Source of the DNA: Liolophura sinensis
Taxonomy: Eukaryota; Mollusca; Polyplacophora; Chitonida; Chitonidae
Direction: 5' to 3'
NCBI RefSeq assembly: GCF_032854445.1
Contig: NC_088301.1
Span: 26,150,402-26,214,401, forward strand
DNA length: 64,000 bases
This document shows, piece by piece, positions 1-10,204 of this stretch (position 1 is its first letter; every line of letters begins with the position of its first letter). Below the pieces are notes generated by a model that worked only from the letters and a program-made list of their open reading frames with translations, was not told the origin of the DNA and ran no database searches. The position numbers and the translations under genes were made by a program.

Positions 1-639
1 GGGACCCTGGTTTGATTTTCACGCTCCATTGGTGATTTAGCGGGGTGGGGGTTACAGCTTAGTCTTGGGACCCTACAGTTGCACTGATACCCAAAGTGGA
101 ATGAACTGTAGTGTAGTCTTCTGTCTGTGAACAACTTGCCCAGGGCCTATACCTTTTTTGTGGAAATAAATGGACAACAAAAGACCATAAAATTGAGGAG
201 ACAGTGTGAAAAAAACTAAAAGAAGGAAAAGAAAAAAAGTGTTTGAAGATACTAAAGCAACAGGGAAACACTAAAGGCATTCTTACCATATGCAGTTTGA
301 CATTTTGCTGAAGAGGCATCTGAGCTATTCTGAAACTTTATCCTCACCACACATCTCTAAAGAGACCCTCTGAGTCAAGAAAGTAGTCCCTCATCAGTGT
401 AGCCAGCGGGGCAAAAGGGTTGGGTGGGGGGGGTGGTGATGTGGGGGAGTCAGTCAGTGGAGTTTGGGCGATGCACTTCGTCCTTACTAAGTGTGATGGT
501 AAATTCTGTAAGAATCCTGCAGGTATACTAGTTCCTACTGCTCTTGCCAAGTATTTGTGTACGCATATATATCAAAGAGCTGTTTGACTTATCCAGTTTT
601 CCACTGAGCCTTGAAACTAGCCTATTTCTTCTAATATTT
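1..639. other. Non-coding stretch, no feature recognised
   Basis: AT-rich DNA with only short reading frames (under 90 codons) that have no recognisable domain. The one structural oddity is a G-rich patch at about 421-448 that could form a G-quadruplex on the + strand. I see no exon signal or RNA gene. Confidence 0.5.
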
Positions 640-778
640 GATTTATTTATTTATTTATTTATTTGATTGCTGTTTTACGCCATACCCCAGAATATTTCAC
701 TTATACGACGGCAGCCAGCATTATGGTGGGAGGAAACCGGGCAGAGCTCAGGGGAAACCCATGACCATCCACAGTTCC
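640..778 (-). mobile_element. SINE-A copy 1, 3' part only
   Basis: Read on the minus strand, the copy ends in an (AAAT)n tail, seen here as TTTATTTATTT at 641-663. Inward lie the family words GTTTTACGCCATA, GAATATTTCACTTATACGAC, CCAGCATTATGGTGGGAGG and AAACCGGGCAGAGC. It stops near CATGACCATCC, so the tRNA-like head is missing. SINEs are non-autonomous retroelements copied by LINE machinery. The copy faces copy 2 (894-1068) head to head, giving an inverted repeat with a spacer of about 115 bp. Confidence 0.85.
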
Positions 779-893
779 AAAATTTGGGAAACCTGGTCTG
801 CTTATTTTAGCCAATATGTATATGTACATGTCATTCTAGCAGGAATACTGATTTTCTTTTTGACATTGTTAGACCATCTAAAAAATAAACATG

Positions 894-1068
894 CATGCTG
901 GCCTCTCCGGCTGTACGTGGAAAGGTCTGACAGCAACTGGCGGATGGTTGTCGGTTTCCCCCTGGGCTCTGCCCGGTTTCCTCCCACCATAATAATGGCC
1001 GTTGTTGTGTAGGTGGAATATTCTTGAATAGGCCATAAAACACCAATCAAATAAATAAATAAATAAAC
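894..1068 (+). mobile_element. SINE-A copy 2, 5'-truncated
   Basis: Sense-strand copy starting at CATGCTGGCCTCTCCGGC and running through GGTCTGACAGCAACTGGCGG, GGCTCTGCCCGGTTTCC, a diverged GAATATTCTTGAATAGGCC and CACCAATCAAATAAATAAAT. The tRNA-like head is absent. With copy 1 it forms an inverted pair that could fold back if transcribed. Several CpG positions are changed, for example the ACGGCG of the consensus, consistent with an older insertion. Confidence 0.85.
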
Positions 1069-1076
1069 AACATACT

Positions 1077-1808
1077 CATTTTTACTTTTCCGAAAGGTTG
1101 GGGCCTGTCAGTGAAGCTCACTTAGCTAAATTTGCCCTTAAATGCTTTGATGACATATGTTACAGAGACATAATGTGCACTTAGCTAAGGGCTACTTAGC
1201 ACTGAGTATGCTTCATGAAACCGGCCCGTGATAAAGAAATATAATGTTCTACTGTCAACACTACTAATATCTGTCGCAAATTTTAGAAGAATTGGGATGC
1301 TTGAAATTTGTTGAAAGTTTCAGGAAAAAGTTTCTTTAAAAAACACTATTCAATGTTGAAATATCTGTATGTTGTGTTCGGTTTGAAATCAACCAGTAGG
1401 AAAGATGGATAGTTACCCAGTGTGTCTTTATAATATAGAAGGAAATGAAAATTTGTGCTGTCATTTTCTGACGCTGAAAAAACTCAGAAAACACATTTAT
1501 AATAGCATGTACCCGATTTCCTCAACCTTTGAGACATATAGAAGAGCAACTTTCAGTTCAGTTTATGAACATTTTTAATTTAATGTCGGAGACAAAACTA
1601 TATTGGTTGGATTGGCCATTTTCAGGGCTTCAAAAAAAGTATAATTTTATCATTCTACACAGGGTAATGTCTTCAGAATATGCTTGAATAAACACCTTAC
1701 AAGCATGCAAACAAGTTGAAGAATTACAGTAACTGAGAAAAGCGACTTTCTCCATCAGTGAATTGTGTGCATATATATTTGTCTTGGCAAGAGTTTAGAG
1801 AACTGGGC

Positions 1809-1811
<3 letters not shown>
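1077..1811. other. Non-coding AT-rich stretch
   Basis: No tandem repeat, SINE, RNA gene or convincing exon seen. Open frames here are very short. Confidence 0.5.

Positions 1812-1876
<65 letters not shown>
1812..1876. repeat. (TA)n dinucleotide microsatellite
   Basis: An uninterrupted alternating TA run of about 65 bp. The apparent (IY)n protein frames over it are artefacts of the repeat. Such runs are self-complementary and highly length-variable. Confidence 0.97.
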
Positions 1877-1877
<1 letters not shown>

Positions 1878-3337
1878 ATAATGTATAAGATGTGTATCAA
1901 ATTTATATATGCATAAAGGAAATCTGACCCAGAATGGCAAAAGCTGTTAGTGACATTATAATTGTGTATGCAGAAGTTAGAATGTAATTGTTTGAATATA
2001 TCCAAGTTGTGATGAGTGTGTCACCCACAAACTTCCTATACCATTATATCTTTGATTGATTGAGGTCAGTTTCAAATTGTATTGTCCGAACAGCTGTGAT
2101 ACCCTGTTTACCTGTGTAAGTCCAAACAGCTGTTTAACTGCACCATTCTTGCTGGAAGGTAAATCTGGTTGAGCATATGGACCGACTTCAATAAAATAAA
2201 ATAACCATTAGGCCTGTTGTACCAGGCCTCTAAATGAGGTGTCCTGAAATGGTACCAAACTTAACATTTCACCTTGACCCAGTTACGGTCAGTTAGGGGC
2301 TATTAATAAGTAACAGCTTGTTCTAACATGTGCTGAGTACTCCCAGACTTTCTACACTTGATCTCTTTAGTCTCCTCTAGTGATTATCGGCTTAGCACTG
2401 CCTGTCGGCTATGAGCTGATAAGTTCATACATATATAGTTAGGGGTCCACGCTAGTATCCTAGCAGGACACCTCTTGAAATCATTCGGATTATTATTCCT
2501 GGTCAAGTCGTAAAATTGCAATATCTCCAAAACTGGTAAAGGTAGAAAAACCAAACTTTGGAGTCTTCATAAGGAACATATGAGGCAACTTTTGACATTT
2601 TCTGCTGTTTTACCAGTCACGTGATTTAGTGGCCATTTTGAATTTTATTGATGAGCTAAAAAAATCTGCTTCTCGAAAATGGCTAAAGATAAACTTTTTG
2701 TTCACAGTTTTAAGGTGGATCGCTCTACCCATGTTGTAAAAAACTTTTAGTTTTGTATGTAAATAAGGCCAAAATTGACCAATAAACTTGACTCAAAAGT
2801 AGGTCAATTTTTAAGACTACTTAAAATCATTAAACACATACACTATCTGGTGCCCATTGATGTCACAATTACAAATGTGCAAGAATTTTTTTTGTACTTT
2901 GTGTTGTGTTCATGTTTTGACCGACAAACCAAGAAAAATTTGACAAAACTGTCCTATGTAAATAACACGAGAGCTTCATTCTAGACTGCATGAAACCATT
3001 GACTGCAGTTTACCGTGGGAACGGTCACCAGCTCAGCGACATTTATTCTTTGTCTTCTTCTCTTGGGCACTAACGTCACAACAAAGTATTCTTTCTGTAT
3101 TTTGTTCTCGGGTATCGGCCGAAGATCAGAGCCGCCTAATCTGTATTCAGTCATCTGCCAATTGTAAATCATGCTTGGCAGTGTAGGGTTCAAATCCAGT
3201 ACATTTTTGTTGTGTTTTTTACCATTATCATGAACTTTATAGACATTAGGCTACCAGAAGTGGTAAAAGTCTAGTTGTGTAAACCCTAGAAAGGCTGTTG
3301 GATAACAGCTTTAATTTATTATAAAAGCTTTATAATA
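1877..3337. other. Non-coding stretch with one Pol III B-box-like site
   Basis: Mostly featureless AT-rich DNA. GGGTTCAAATCC at 3186-3197 matches the internal B-box of tRNA-type promoters and might mark an eroded SINE head, but no A-box or tail was found with it. The 2440-2700 segment resembles an interspersed repeat I vaguely remember from mollusc DNA; this cannot be verified here. Confidence 0.4.
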
Positions 3338-3465
3338 AGGTCACGTGTCCATATGTGGGTGATTAGGTCATGTGTCTGTACGTGGGTGATTAGGTCATGT
3401 GTCCGTATGTGGGTGATTAGGTCACGTGTCCGTACGTGGGTGATTAGGTCACATGTTCCTACATT
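3338..3465 (+). repeat. 27-bp tandem repeat, about 4.7 copies
   Basis: The unit AGGTCACGTGTCCGTACGTG + GGTGATT repeats at starts 3338, 3365, 3392, 3419 and 3446, exactly 27 bp apart. Units differ at a few CG/TG transition sites (CACGTG versus CATGTG, TACGTG versus TATGTG), the pattern left by CpG decay. Each intact unit carries a CACGTG E-box. Confidence 0.95.
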
Positions 3466-3959
3466 ATACATGTAGGAGAACTACTGTATATCTGAAGTTT
3501 AGCACTTTTCCTGGTTCTGATTGATTCATCCACCTTGTAGAGCTATTAAATTGAAAGAGTTTCTTGTGAAGTTTTGTTAATTTCTTACGAGAAAAAGCCA
3601 TGTGTCTACATCAAAAGTATCATTTGATTCATGTCTTTTCATGTCTTTCAGAAAGCTCATTTTTAAATACCAAACTTTAGGTGAAATACAGTTACAGGTA
3701 CTTTACATTTCCACATGTTTAAGCTGTGTTATGTTTTACAGTCTTAAAAACTCAAAGGGTATGAAAACGGTCTGGGAAATGGACATAAACACGAAATGAA
3801 ATGAATAATGTAAACGGTAAATATTCCCCAAACCTACAAGGCTCATATTTTTTTTTTCAAAATAAAAGTGCTGTATATGTGAAATGGTGTCAAAACACAT
3901 TGTTTCTTGCAGTTAACTAATGGATTTTGTATGCAGTTCCATATCAGAACCTTACCTAT
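3466..3959. other. Non-coding stretch
   Basis: AT-rich spacer between two minisatellites. A 65-codon frame at 3602-3799 has no recognisable domain and is at chance length. Confidence 0.5.
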
Positions 3960-4645
3960 TAACGGCAAGAAAATCCTGGTTAACCTAGTGGACTCACAGT
4001 TCCCTGTAATAACCTATGTGTCCTATATTTCCATGTAATAACCTATATGTGACATACACTTACCTGTAATAACCTGTATTGGACTTTCAACTCTCTGTAA
4101 TAACGTATGTGTCCTACAGTTCCCTGTAATAACCTATATGTGACATACACTTACCTGTAATAACCTGTGTTGGACTTTCAACTCTCTATAATAACGTATG
4201 TGTCCTACAGTTCCCTGTAATAACCTATATGTGACATACACTTACCTGTAATAACCTGTGTTGGACTTTCAACTCTGTAATAACATATGTGTCCTACAGT
4301 TCCCTGTAATAACCTATATGTGACATACACTTACCTGTAATAACCTGTATTGGACTTAATTTCTTGTAAGAATTAGGATATCGGCTTTCAGTAGTCTGTA
4401 ATTAATTATAAGAACTTATATCTCGGCAATACCCAGTATTAACCAGTTGGACTTAATAATGCCCTGGAAGAACCTGTATCTTGCAGTGCCCTATAAGAAC
4501 CTGTGTTGGACTTTATTAATGCAGTTCCCAGTAAGAACCTAAATGCGGGCTCGCAGATACATGTAACAACCAACTGGACTATTCCCTGCAAAAAACCTAT
4601 TGCACTCAAGAGCTTCCTCAAAGAACCTAGTGTTCTTGTTTGTGA
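3960..4645 (+). repeat. Minisatellite: ~30-bp units in a ~91-bp higher-order repeat, decaying rightward
   Basis: The basic unit is CCCTGTAATAACCTATGTGT followed by a variable CCTACAGTT or TGGACTTTCAACT block of about 10 bp. Three units form a composite repeat of about 91 bp: TCCTACAGTTCCC recurs at 4112, 4203 and 4292, a spacing of 91 and then 89. From about 4350 the units become irregular (AAGAACCTGT, TTGGACTT) up to about 4640. This fits an array kept similar in its centre and eroding at one edge. Confidence 0.9.
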
Positions 4646-5466
4646 TATAGTTGTTTGAAATAAATTTTCTAACATATTTCTCTCAATTACCATTTTCTCA
4701 TAAATGGTGAAGAAATGTTGCAGTGCTTGTAGTTTGATAAGATACAAGTACATATATGCATAGGAGCTACTGTAGGCCCATATTTTGAATTCTGACGTAC
4801 ACGCAGCCCTGCCTCAGGCGATCAGCGATATTTTACAGCTTAACAAAGTCTCGACTCGAGCCTTATATCCGGCTTAACTCTACATTGTTTTATTCTAGGT
4901 CAGTGAGGACATCAAGCTTCGGATTTAGGCTTTTCTAATTCACGCTTATCACAAGTCAGATCAAATAGATTCAATGATAAAAAAAAAAAAATTGTTTTAA
5001 AGGCAAAAATGACGCGGACACGTTGTTTTCTCACCCATGCTAGGGGCAGAGATAACGACTTTGTATTAATGAGCTTCATCTGATGCTCACCGCTAACAAT
5101 ACAGACTGATTATTGATGGGATAATATAGCCTTCATCTTCTGTACACATTACCTTGTTATGGCTGTTGAAATTATGAAATTACGTCGTTGTGGGACAATG
5201 TGGATTTATTCTGGAAATTGGACAGTTAAGAAAATGAAGTGTGCTGTAAATCTTCAGACTTTTCAACTGCTAAAGCCCTTTTTTTTTTTTACTAAAATCA
5301 CCTTGTGTGAAGGATAACATAGCAAAAAAAAAACACATTTTTTTGCAGATAATGTAATTCACCTAAAATTTCATACAGGAATCGCTTGGTTTCCCAGTAT
5401 TCTGTGAGTCTTGAAAAAGGTATTTTCAGGCTTGGTTTAAATGTATAGTGATATCCCTGGAAAAAC
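4646..5466. other. Non-coding stretch with A/T homopolymers
   Basis: Contains poly-A at about 4980-4991 and poly-T at about 5280-5290. No repeat or gene recognised. Confidence 0.5.
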
Positions 5467-5576
5467 TTATTTATTTATTTATTTGATTGGTGTTTTACGC
5501 CATACTCAAGAATATTTCACTTATACGATGGTTGCTAGCATTATGGTGGGAGCAAACCGAGCAGAGCCCAGGGGGG
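5467..5576 (-). mobile_element. SINE-A copy 3, short 3' fragment
   Basis: Tail TTATTTATTTATTTGATTGG, then GTTTTACGCCATACTCAAGA, a diverged TACGATGGTTGCTAGC, and AGCAAACCGAGCAGAGCCCA. It stops after the GCAGAGCCC block, about 105 bp from the tail. That is close to where the two units at 29894-30103 stop. No clear target-site duplication was found. Confidence 0.85.
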
Positions 5577-6365
5577 AATTTCATGTAAAATGTCGTGTGC
5601 TTTGATGCACTGTGAACTGCTTGTAATACATTCAGCTACATTTTAGTTTGTTGTACAGTGCAAGTCTTTTGATGTACTATAATGCGATATCAATGCCAAC
5701 TGGCAGAGACAAGACCGTGAATACGGACTTACAGCTGTAGAATAGGTGATAGATAAATATGTGTCTTTATTAAGACACTGTGACTTAACTGAATTATTAT
5801 TTAACTGAGCCAAGTAGTTTTAATCTCTAGGTTGGTGCGTTGATCAGAAAAATGCCTCAGCATTGCATTCATGAACAACATAAGAGATTTTGTATATATT
5901 ACATATATATTGTATATATTATTAATACATATATATTATTTTACGAACTGATCGTACATGTATGGTGTATCATGCATTTTACATGCAGGTAGAGTTGCCA
6001 TAGAAACGTACATGTTAGAACCGATGAGCGTGTTAATCAGAGCTTCAATTGCAACAAGACAAAATAGCTTTGAACTCTTCTTCCCAGTTCAGACTGGAGA
6101 AAAACATGTTCTCTTTGGAACTGTAGACTTCAAAATTTCAGAATGTTTCCAAATTTTCTTCAAGCTGTCTAATTAGTCAAGAATATTTGGTTTTTAAGAT
6201 CAAGCGGAATATTAAGTTTTAAGTAAATCTAGATCAGAATCAGAATAACTGGGCTGGAGATAGATTTGACCCTGTACTTAGTATATTGGCCAACAAAAGT
6301 TGACCGTTGGAAGAGAAGTGCTTAAATTTACTGCTATACACTGATTTAGGGTATATCATCCCGTA
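5577..6365. other. Non-coding stretch with TA-rich patch
   Basis: Includes a TATATATT-rich patch at about 5887-5942. A 72-codon frame at 5958-6176 is not recognisable. Confidence 0.5.
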
Positions 6366-6552
6366 CTGGTACAATGATATTTTTTTTTTTTTTTTTTTTT
6401 TTTTGATTGGTGTTTTACGCCGTACTCAAGAATATTTCACTTAAACGATGGCGGCCAGCATTATGGTGGGTGGAAGCCGGGCAGAGCCCGGAGGAAACCC
6501 ACGACCATTCGAAGGTTGCTGTCAGACCTTCCCACGTACGGCTGGTACAATG
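6366..6552 (-). mobile_element. SINE-A copy 4, headless, with 11-bp target-site duplication
   Basis: The element spans 6377-6541. Its tail is a run of 25 T instead of (TTTA)n, followed by GATTGGTGTTTTACGCCGTA, CGATGGCGGCCAGCATTATG and GACCTTCCCACGTACGG. CTGGTACAATG at 6366-6376 is repeated exactly at 6542-6552, so the copy inserted as it is, without a tRNA head. Its 5' boundary at CCCACGTACGG is almost the same as that of the copy at 45601-45752. Confidence 0.92.
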
Positions 6553-8039
6553 TGTTCTTTGTTTAATCTCCAGATGTACATCTTTTTGTAATGGTATTGT
6601 GACACATGTAATATCTTTTGAAAGGCAAATTATATGTTAAGGTATACATATAGGATAGCAGAAGAGAAGTGGTAAACGCAATTGTCATAGATTATTTTTG
6701 ACTATGACAAAGTCGCTCATTTTGATTCATCCCAAGACTTCTGTTCATCTTAAATTGTGTCAGGGCTCATTTGGAAGGTGCAAATTTAGAACTGGGAATT
6801 TGTGAGTTTCAGCTGCAAAAAATAACAAATGCTGACTTTTATGTGCGTCTAAAAATTGTAATTTTGTGAATTTTCAGGACAAGTGTAGTAATAGTTGCTC
6901 TTGTACTGTATGCACTCTGAAGAGGTTGTGTAGAGAAGGGGGTCATCAGATAACCTAGCTACTGAGCACACAATTGACCCCAGTAATGTGGCTTTTGTTT
7001 GGGATGATCTCTTATCAGTGGTTTCTACAGGTAGCAATAATTAATTAGTTGCGCACACGCCCGGGTATTCATCGGAAGATTGTTTGCTCCCGGAGGTAAT
7101 TAGCCATTATAGAGCTATTAACCATTTATGAAGCTGGAGGTACATGTATACATGCATGTATATACCTTCTTAAGAGCTCACCAAGCTTTTTTTTTTTTCA
7201 GCTTTTTGGTTTGATTATTTTTTTTTTTTTTGTTGCCTTTTTGATGATTTTGCTGGTGTCGACATACATCGACAGTAGGCTCATTGTGGTAGGTCATCAT
7301 TGTAAGCCAATCAAGATGTTTTTTTCTTGTTTTTTTTTTTTTAACTCTCTGCTCACATTGTACGACCTTTTTTTTTTTGGTAAAGGTGCTAATTCCTCTG
7401 TGGTAGGTAGGACATGTGAAGTACTTCAGTCATTAGTAAATCAGGGTGGTAACTCCATTAGGATCTATTCTTCGCTTTCGTTTTGAAATTTTATTCACGG
7501 AATTTGGATGTAGCCTGCAGCTAGTAACGTGTAATTAATTATTTGGTACCCTGAGACACAGAAGTAAAAAGTGGGATGAAAATTTTAATATGGCACCTGT
7601 TTTTTTTTTAGGAAGTTAATGTATGCAATTACACTACAGTAAAATCCTGAAGTTTAGGTGTTCTCGATTGATAAAAGGGTTGTCAAAAGGTTGTTTTACA
7701 CCTGGAATGTGGCATGCTTAAGTAATTTTGGCTTCACAGGTAAGTGGTACTGAATTAAGCAGGTGCCCTGTCTGGTTAACAGGCTCAACTTTTCACCTGC
7801 CCATTTACTAGCCTGGGGATATATGCAGATAGGAAATGTCTGCTCAACTGCTTGTACCCAAATTATCTTGTCACTTGCCGTGCTCGTGTTGAAGATGATC
7901 ACACTTAAAACCTAGAAGATTTAAGTCTCTTTTGACAAAAAAAAAAAAGGGGTGGAAAGGACTTCACAAAGGTTTGGCATGAAAATCTCGTGTGAGATTC
8001 ACCTGTTGCTCAGGTAGACAAAGTACATGCAAATTAGGC
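6553..8039. other. Non-coding stretch with many T-runs
   Basis: Short poly-T tracts (for example about 7188-7198, 7218-7230, 7331-7342). Frames reach only 91 codons, and the F-rich one at 7211-7486 simply translates T-runs. No gene or repeat family recognised. Confidence 0.5.
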
Positions 8040-8804
8040 TAATTCTTTAGATCGTTATATTATAGGGTGTAGTGTTAGATTCTGGTGGTGGAGGCGTTCC
8101 AGTTAGGGGATTGAGGTGTACAGTGAATGAAGGATCTGTTGGGAGGAAGTGAACCATGTTGGGGATGTATAGGTGCAGATACAGGGCGTATGGAGTGGAG
8201 GTGCACACATATATCATACAGGTAGATGAAGGTGACCAGATATATGATACAGGTGGATGGAGGTGACCAGATATATCATACAGGTGGATGGAGGTGACCA
8301 GATATATCATACAGGTGACCAGATATAGGACAAAAGAGGAATAGTGTTATTGGGGTAGGATGGTTGATAAATAAAAGGGGATGGAGGTGCACAAATACAG
8401 GACATGGAAATTCACAAATACAAGGGATTGATGTGCTTAGATACAAGGGATTGATGTGCTTAGATACAAGGGATTGGTGTGCTTAGATACAAGGGATTAG
8501 TTTGCTTAGATACAGGGGACGGAGGTGCTAAGATGCTGGGGTTAGAAGAGTACAGTTTTGGGGATATATTGGTTTATAGCAACAGATGTACATGAAAGTG
8601 ACTAGGTAATGCATTGTGCAGAGGTGTGAGTACATGAATACAGCTGTACACATGGAGATTGGGGATAAAAGTTTGAAGGTGACCAGAGTTTTAAAGGTAC
8701 AGTGGAAGGGGATGCAGGTGTGCGTATACATGTATATGCATGTATATACCAGACAGTGTGGGGATGGAGGTGCACATGTACATGTATGAGGTAAAGGTGC
8801 AGAG
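8040..8804 (+). repeat. Compound minisatellite: 31-bp and 23-bp arrays plus degenerate flanks
   Basis: Three copies of GGTGACCAGATATATCATAC + AGGTGGATGGA start at 8231, 8262 and 8293, 31 bp apart. Further right, AGATACAAGGGATTGATGTG + CTT starts at 8439, 8462 and 8485 (period 23), with weaker copies on both sides (8416-8530). The rest of the segment is built of related GGATGGAGGTGCAC words. Purine-rich on the + strand throughout. Confidence 0.88.
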
Positions 8805-10204
8805 GGATTGGGGATAGAGGTTTTATGTGTGGGGTACAGGTTCAAATCAGTGGCATAGTGGTTCAGATCATGTGTTGGGAAGAGAGGTTTTTTTGTGTGG
8901 GGTACAGGTTCAAATCAGTGGCATAATGGTTCAGATCATGTGTTGGGGATAGAGGTTTTATGTGTGGGGTACAGGTTCAAATCAGTGGCATAATGGTTCA
9001 GATCATGTGTTGGGGATAGAGGTTTTATGTGTGGGGTACAGATTCAGATCATGTGTTGGGAAGAGAGGTTTTATGTGTGGGGTACAGGTTCAAATCAGTG
9101 GCATAATGGTTCAGATCATGTGTTGGGAAGAGAGGTTTTATGTGCGGGGTACAGGTTCAAATCAGTGGCATAATGGTTCAGATCATGTGTTGGGAAGAGA
9201 GGTTTTATGTGTGGGGTACAGGTTCAAATCAGTGGCTTGATGGTTCAGATCATGTGTTGGGAAGAGAGGTTTTATGTGTGGGGTACAGGTTCAAATCAGT
9301 GGCATAATGGTTCAGATCATGTGTTGGGGATAGAGGTTTTATGTGTGGGGTACAGGTTCAAATCAGTGGCATAATGGTTCAGATCATGTGTTGGGAAGAG
9401 AGGTTTTATGTGTGGGGTACAGGTTCAAATCAGTGGCATAATGGTTCAGATCATGTGTTGGGAAGAGAGGTTTTATGTGTAGGGTACAGGTTCAAATCAG
9501 TGGCATAATGGTTCAGATCATGTGTTGGGGATAGAGGTTTTGTGTGTGGGGTACAGGTTCAAATCAGTGGCTTGATGGTTCAGATCATGTGTTGGGAAGA
9601 GAGGTTTTATGTGTGGGGTACAGGTTCAAATCAGTGGCATAATGGTTCAGATCATGTGTTGGGAAGAGAGGTTTTATGTGTAGGGTACAGGTTCAAATCA
9701 GTGGCATAATGGTTCAGATCATGTGTTGGGAAGAGAGGTTTTATGTGTGGGGTACAGGTTCAAATCAGTGGCATAATGGTTCAGATCATGTGTTGGGAAG
9801 AGAGGTTTTATGTGTGGGGTACAGGTTCAAATCAGTGGCATAATGGTTCAGATCATGTGTTGGGGATAGAGGTTTTATGTGTGGGGTACAGGTTCAAATC
9901 AGTGGTATAATGGTTCAGATCATGTGTTGGGAAGAGAGGTTTTATGTGTGGGGTACAGGTTCAAATCAGTGGCATAATGGTTCAGATCATGTGTTGGGAA
10001 GAGAGGTTTTATGTGTGGGGTACAGGTTCAAATCAGTGGCATAATGGTTCAGATCATGTGTTGAGGATAGAGGTTTTATGTGTAGGGTACAGGTTCAAAT
10101 CAGTGGCATAATGGTTCAGATCATGTGTTGGGGATAGAGGTTTTGTGTGTGGGTACAGGTTCAAATCAGTGACATAGTGGTTCAGATCATGTGTTGGGGA
10201 TAGA
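8805..10204 (+). repeat. 67-bp minisatellite, about 20 copies
   Basis: The unit reads GGTTCAGATCATGTGTTGGG - (GATAGAGG or AAGAGAGG) - TTTTATGTGTGGGGTACAGG - TTCAAATCAGTGGCATAAT, exactly 67 bp from start to start (9108 to 9175, for example). Copies differ mainly at the GGGGATAGAGG/GGGAAGAGAGG site and a few single bases, mixed along the array. One copy near 9040 carries an internal deletion. Each unit contains GGTTCAAATCA, one mismatch from a Pol III B-box, and TGGTTCAGATC, one mismatch from an A-box. Protein frames over it are repeat artefacts. Confidence 0.97.

Noticed and set aside
8962-9240. 92-codon repetitive frame
   Set aside because: Translation of the 67-bp minisatellite; 67 is not a multiple of 3 and other phases are equally repetitive.
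8805-10204. CRISPR array
   Set aside because: Units are contiguous tandem repeats with no unique spacers, and the window is eukaryotic.
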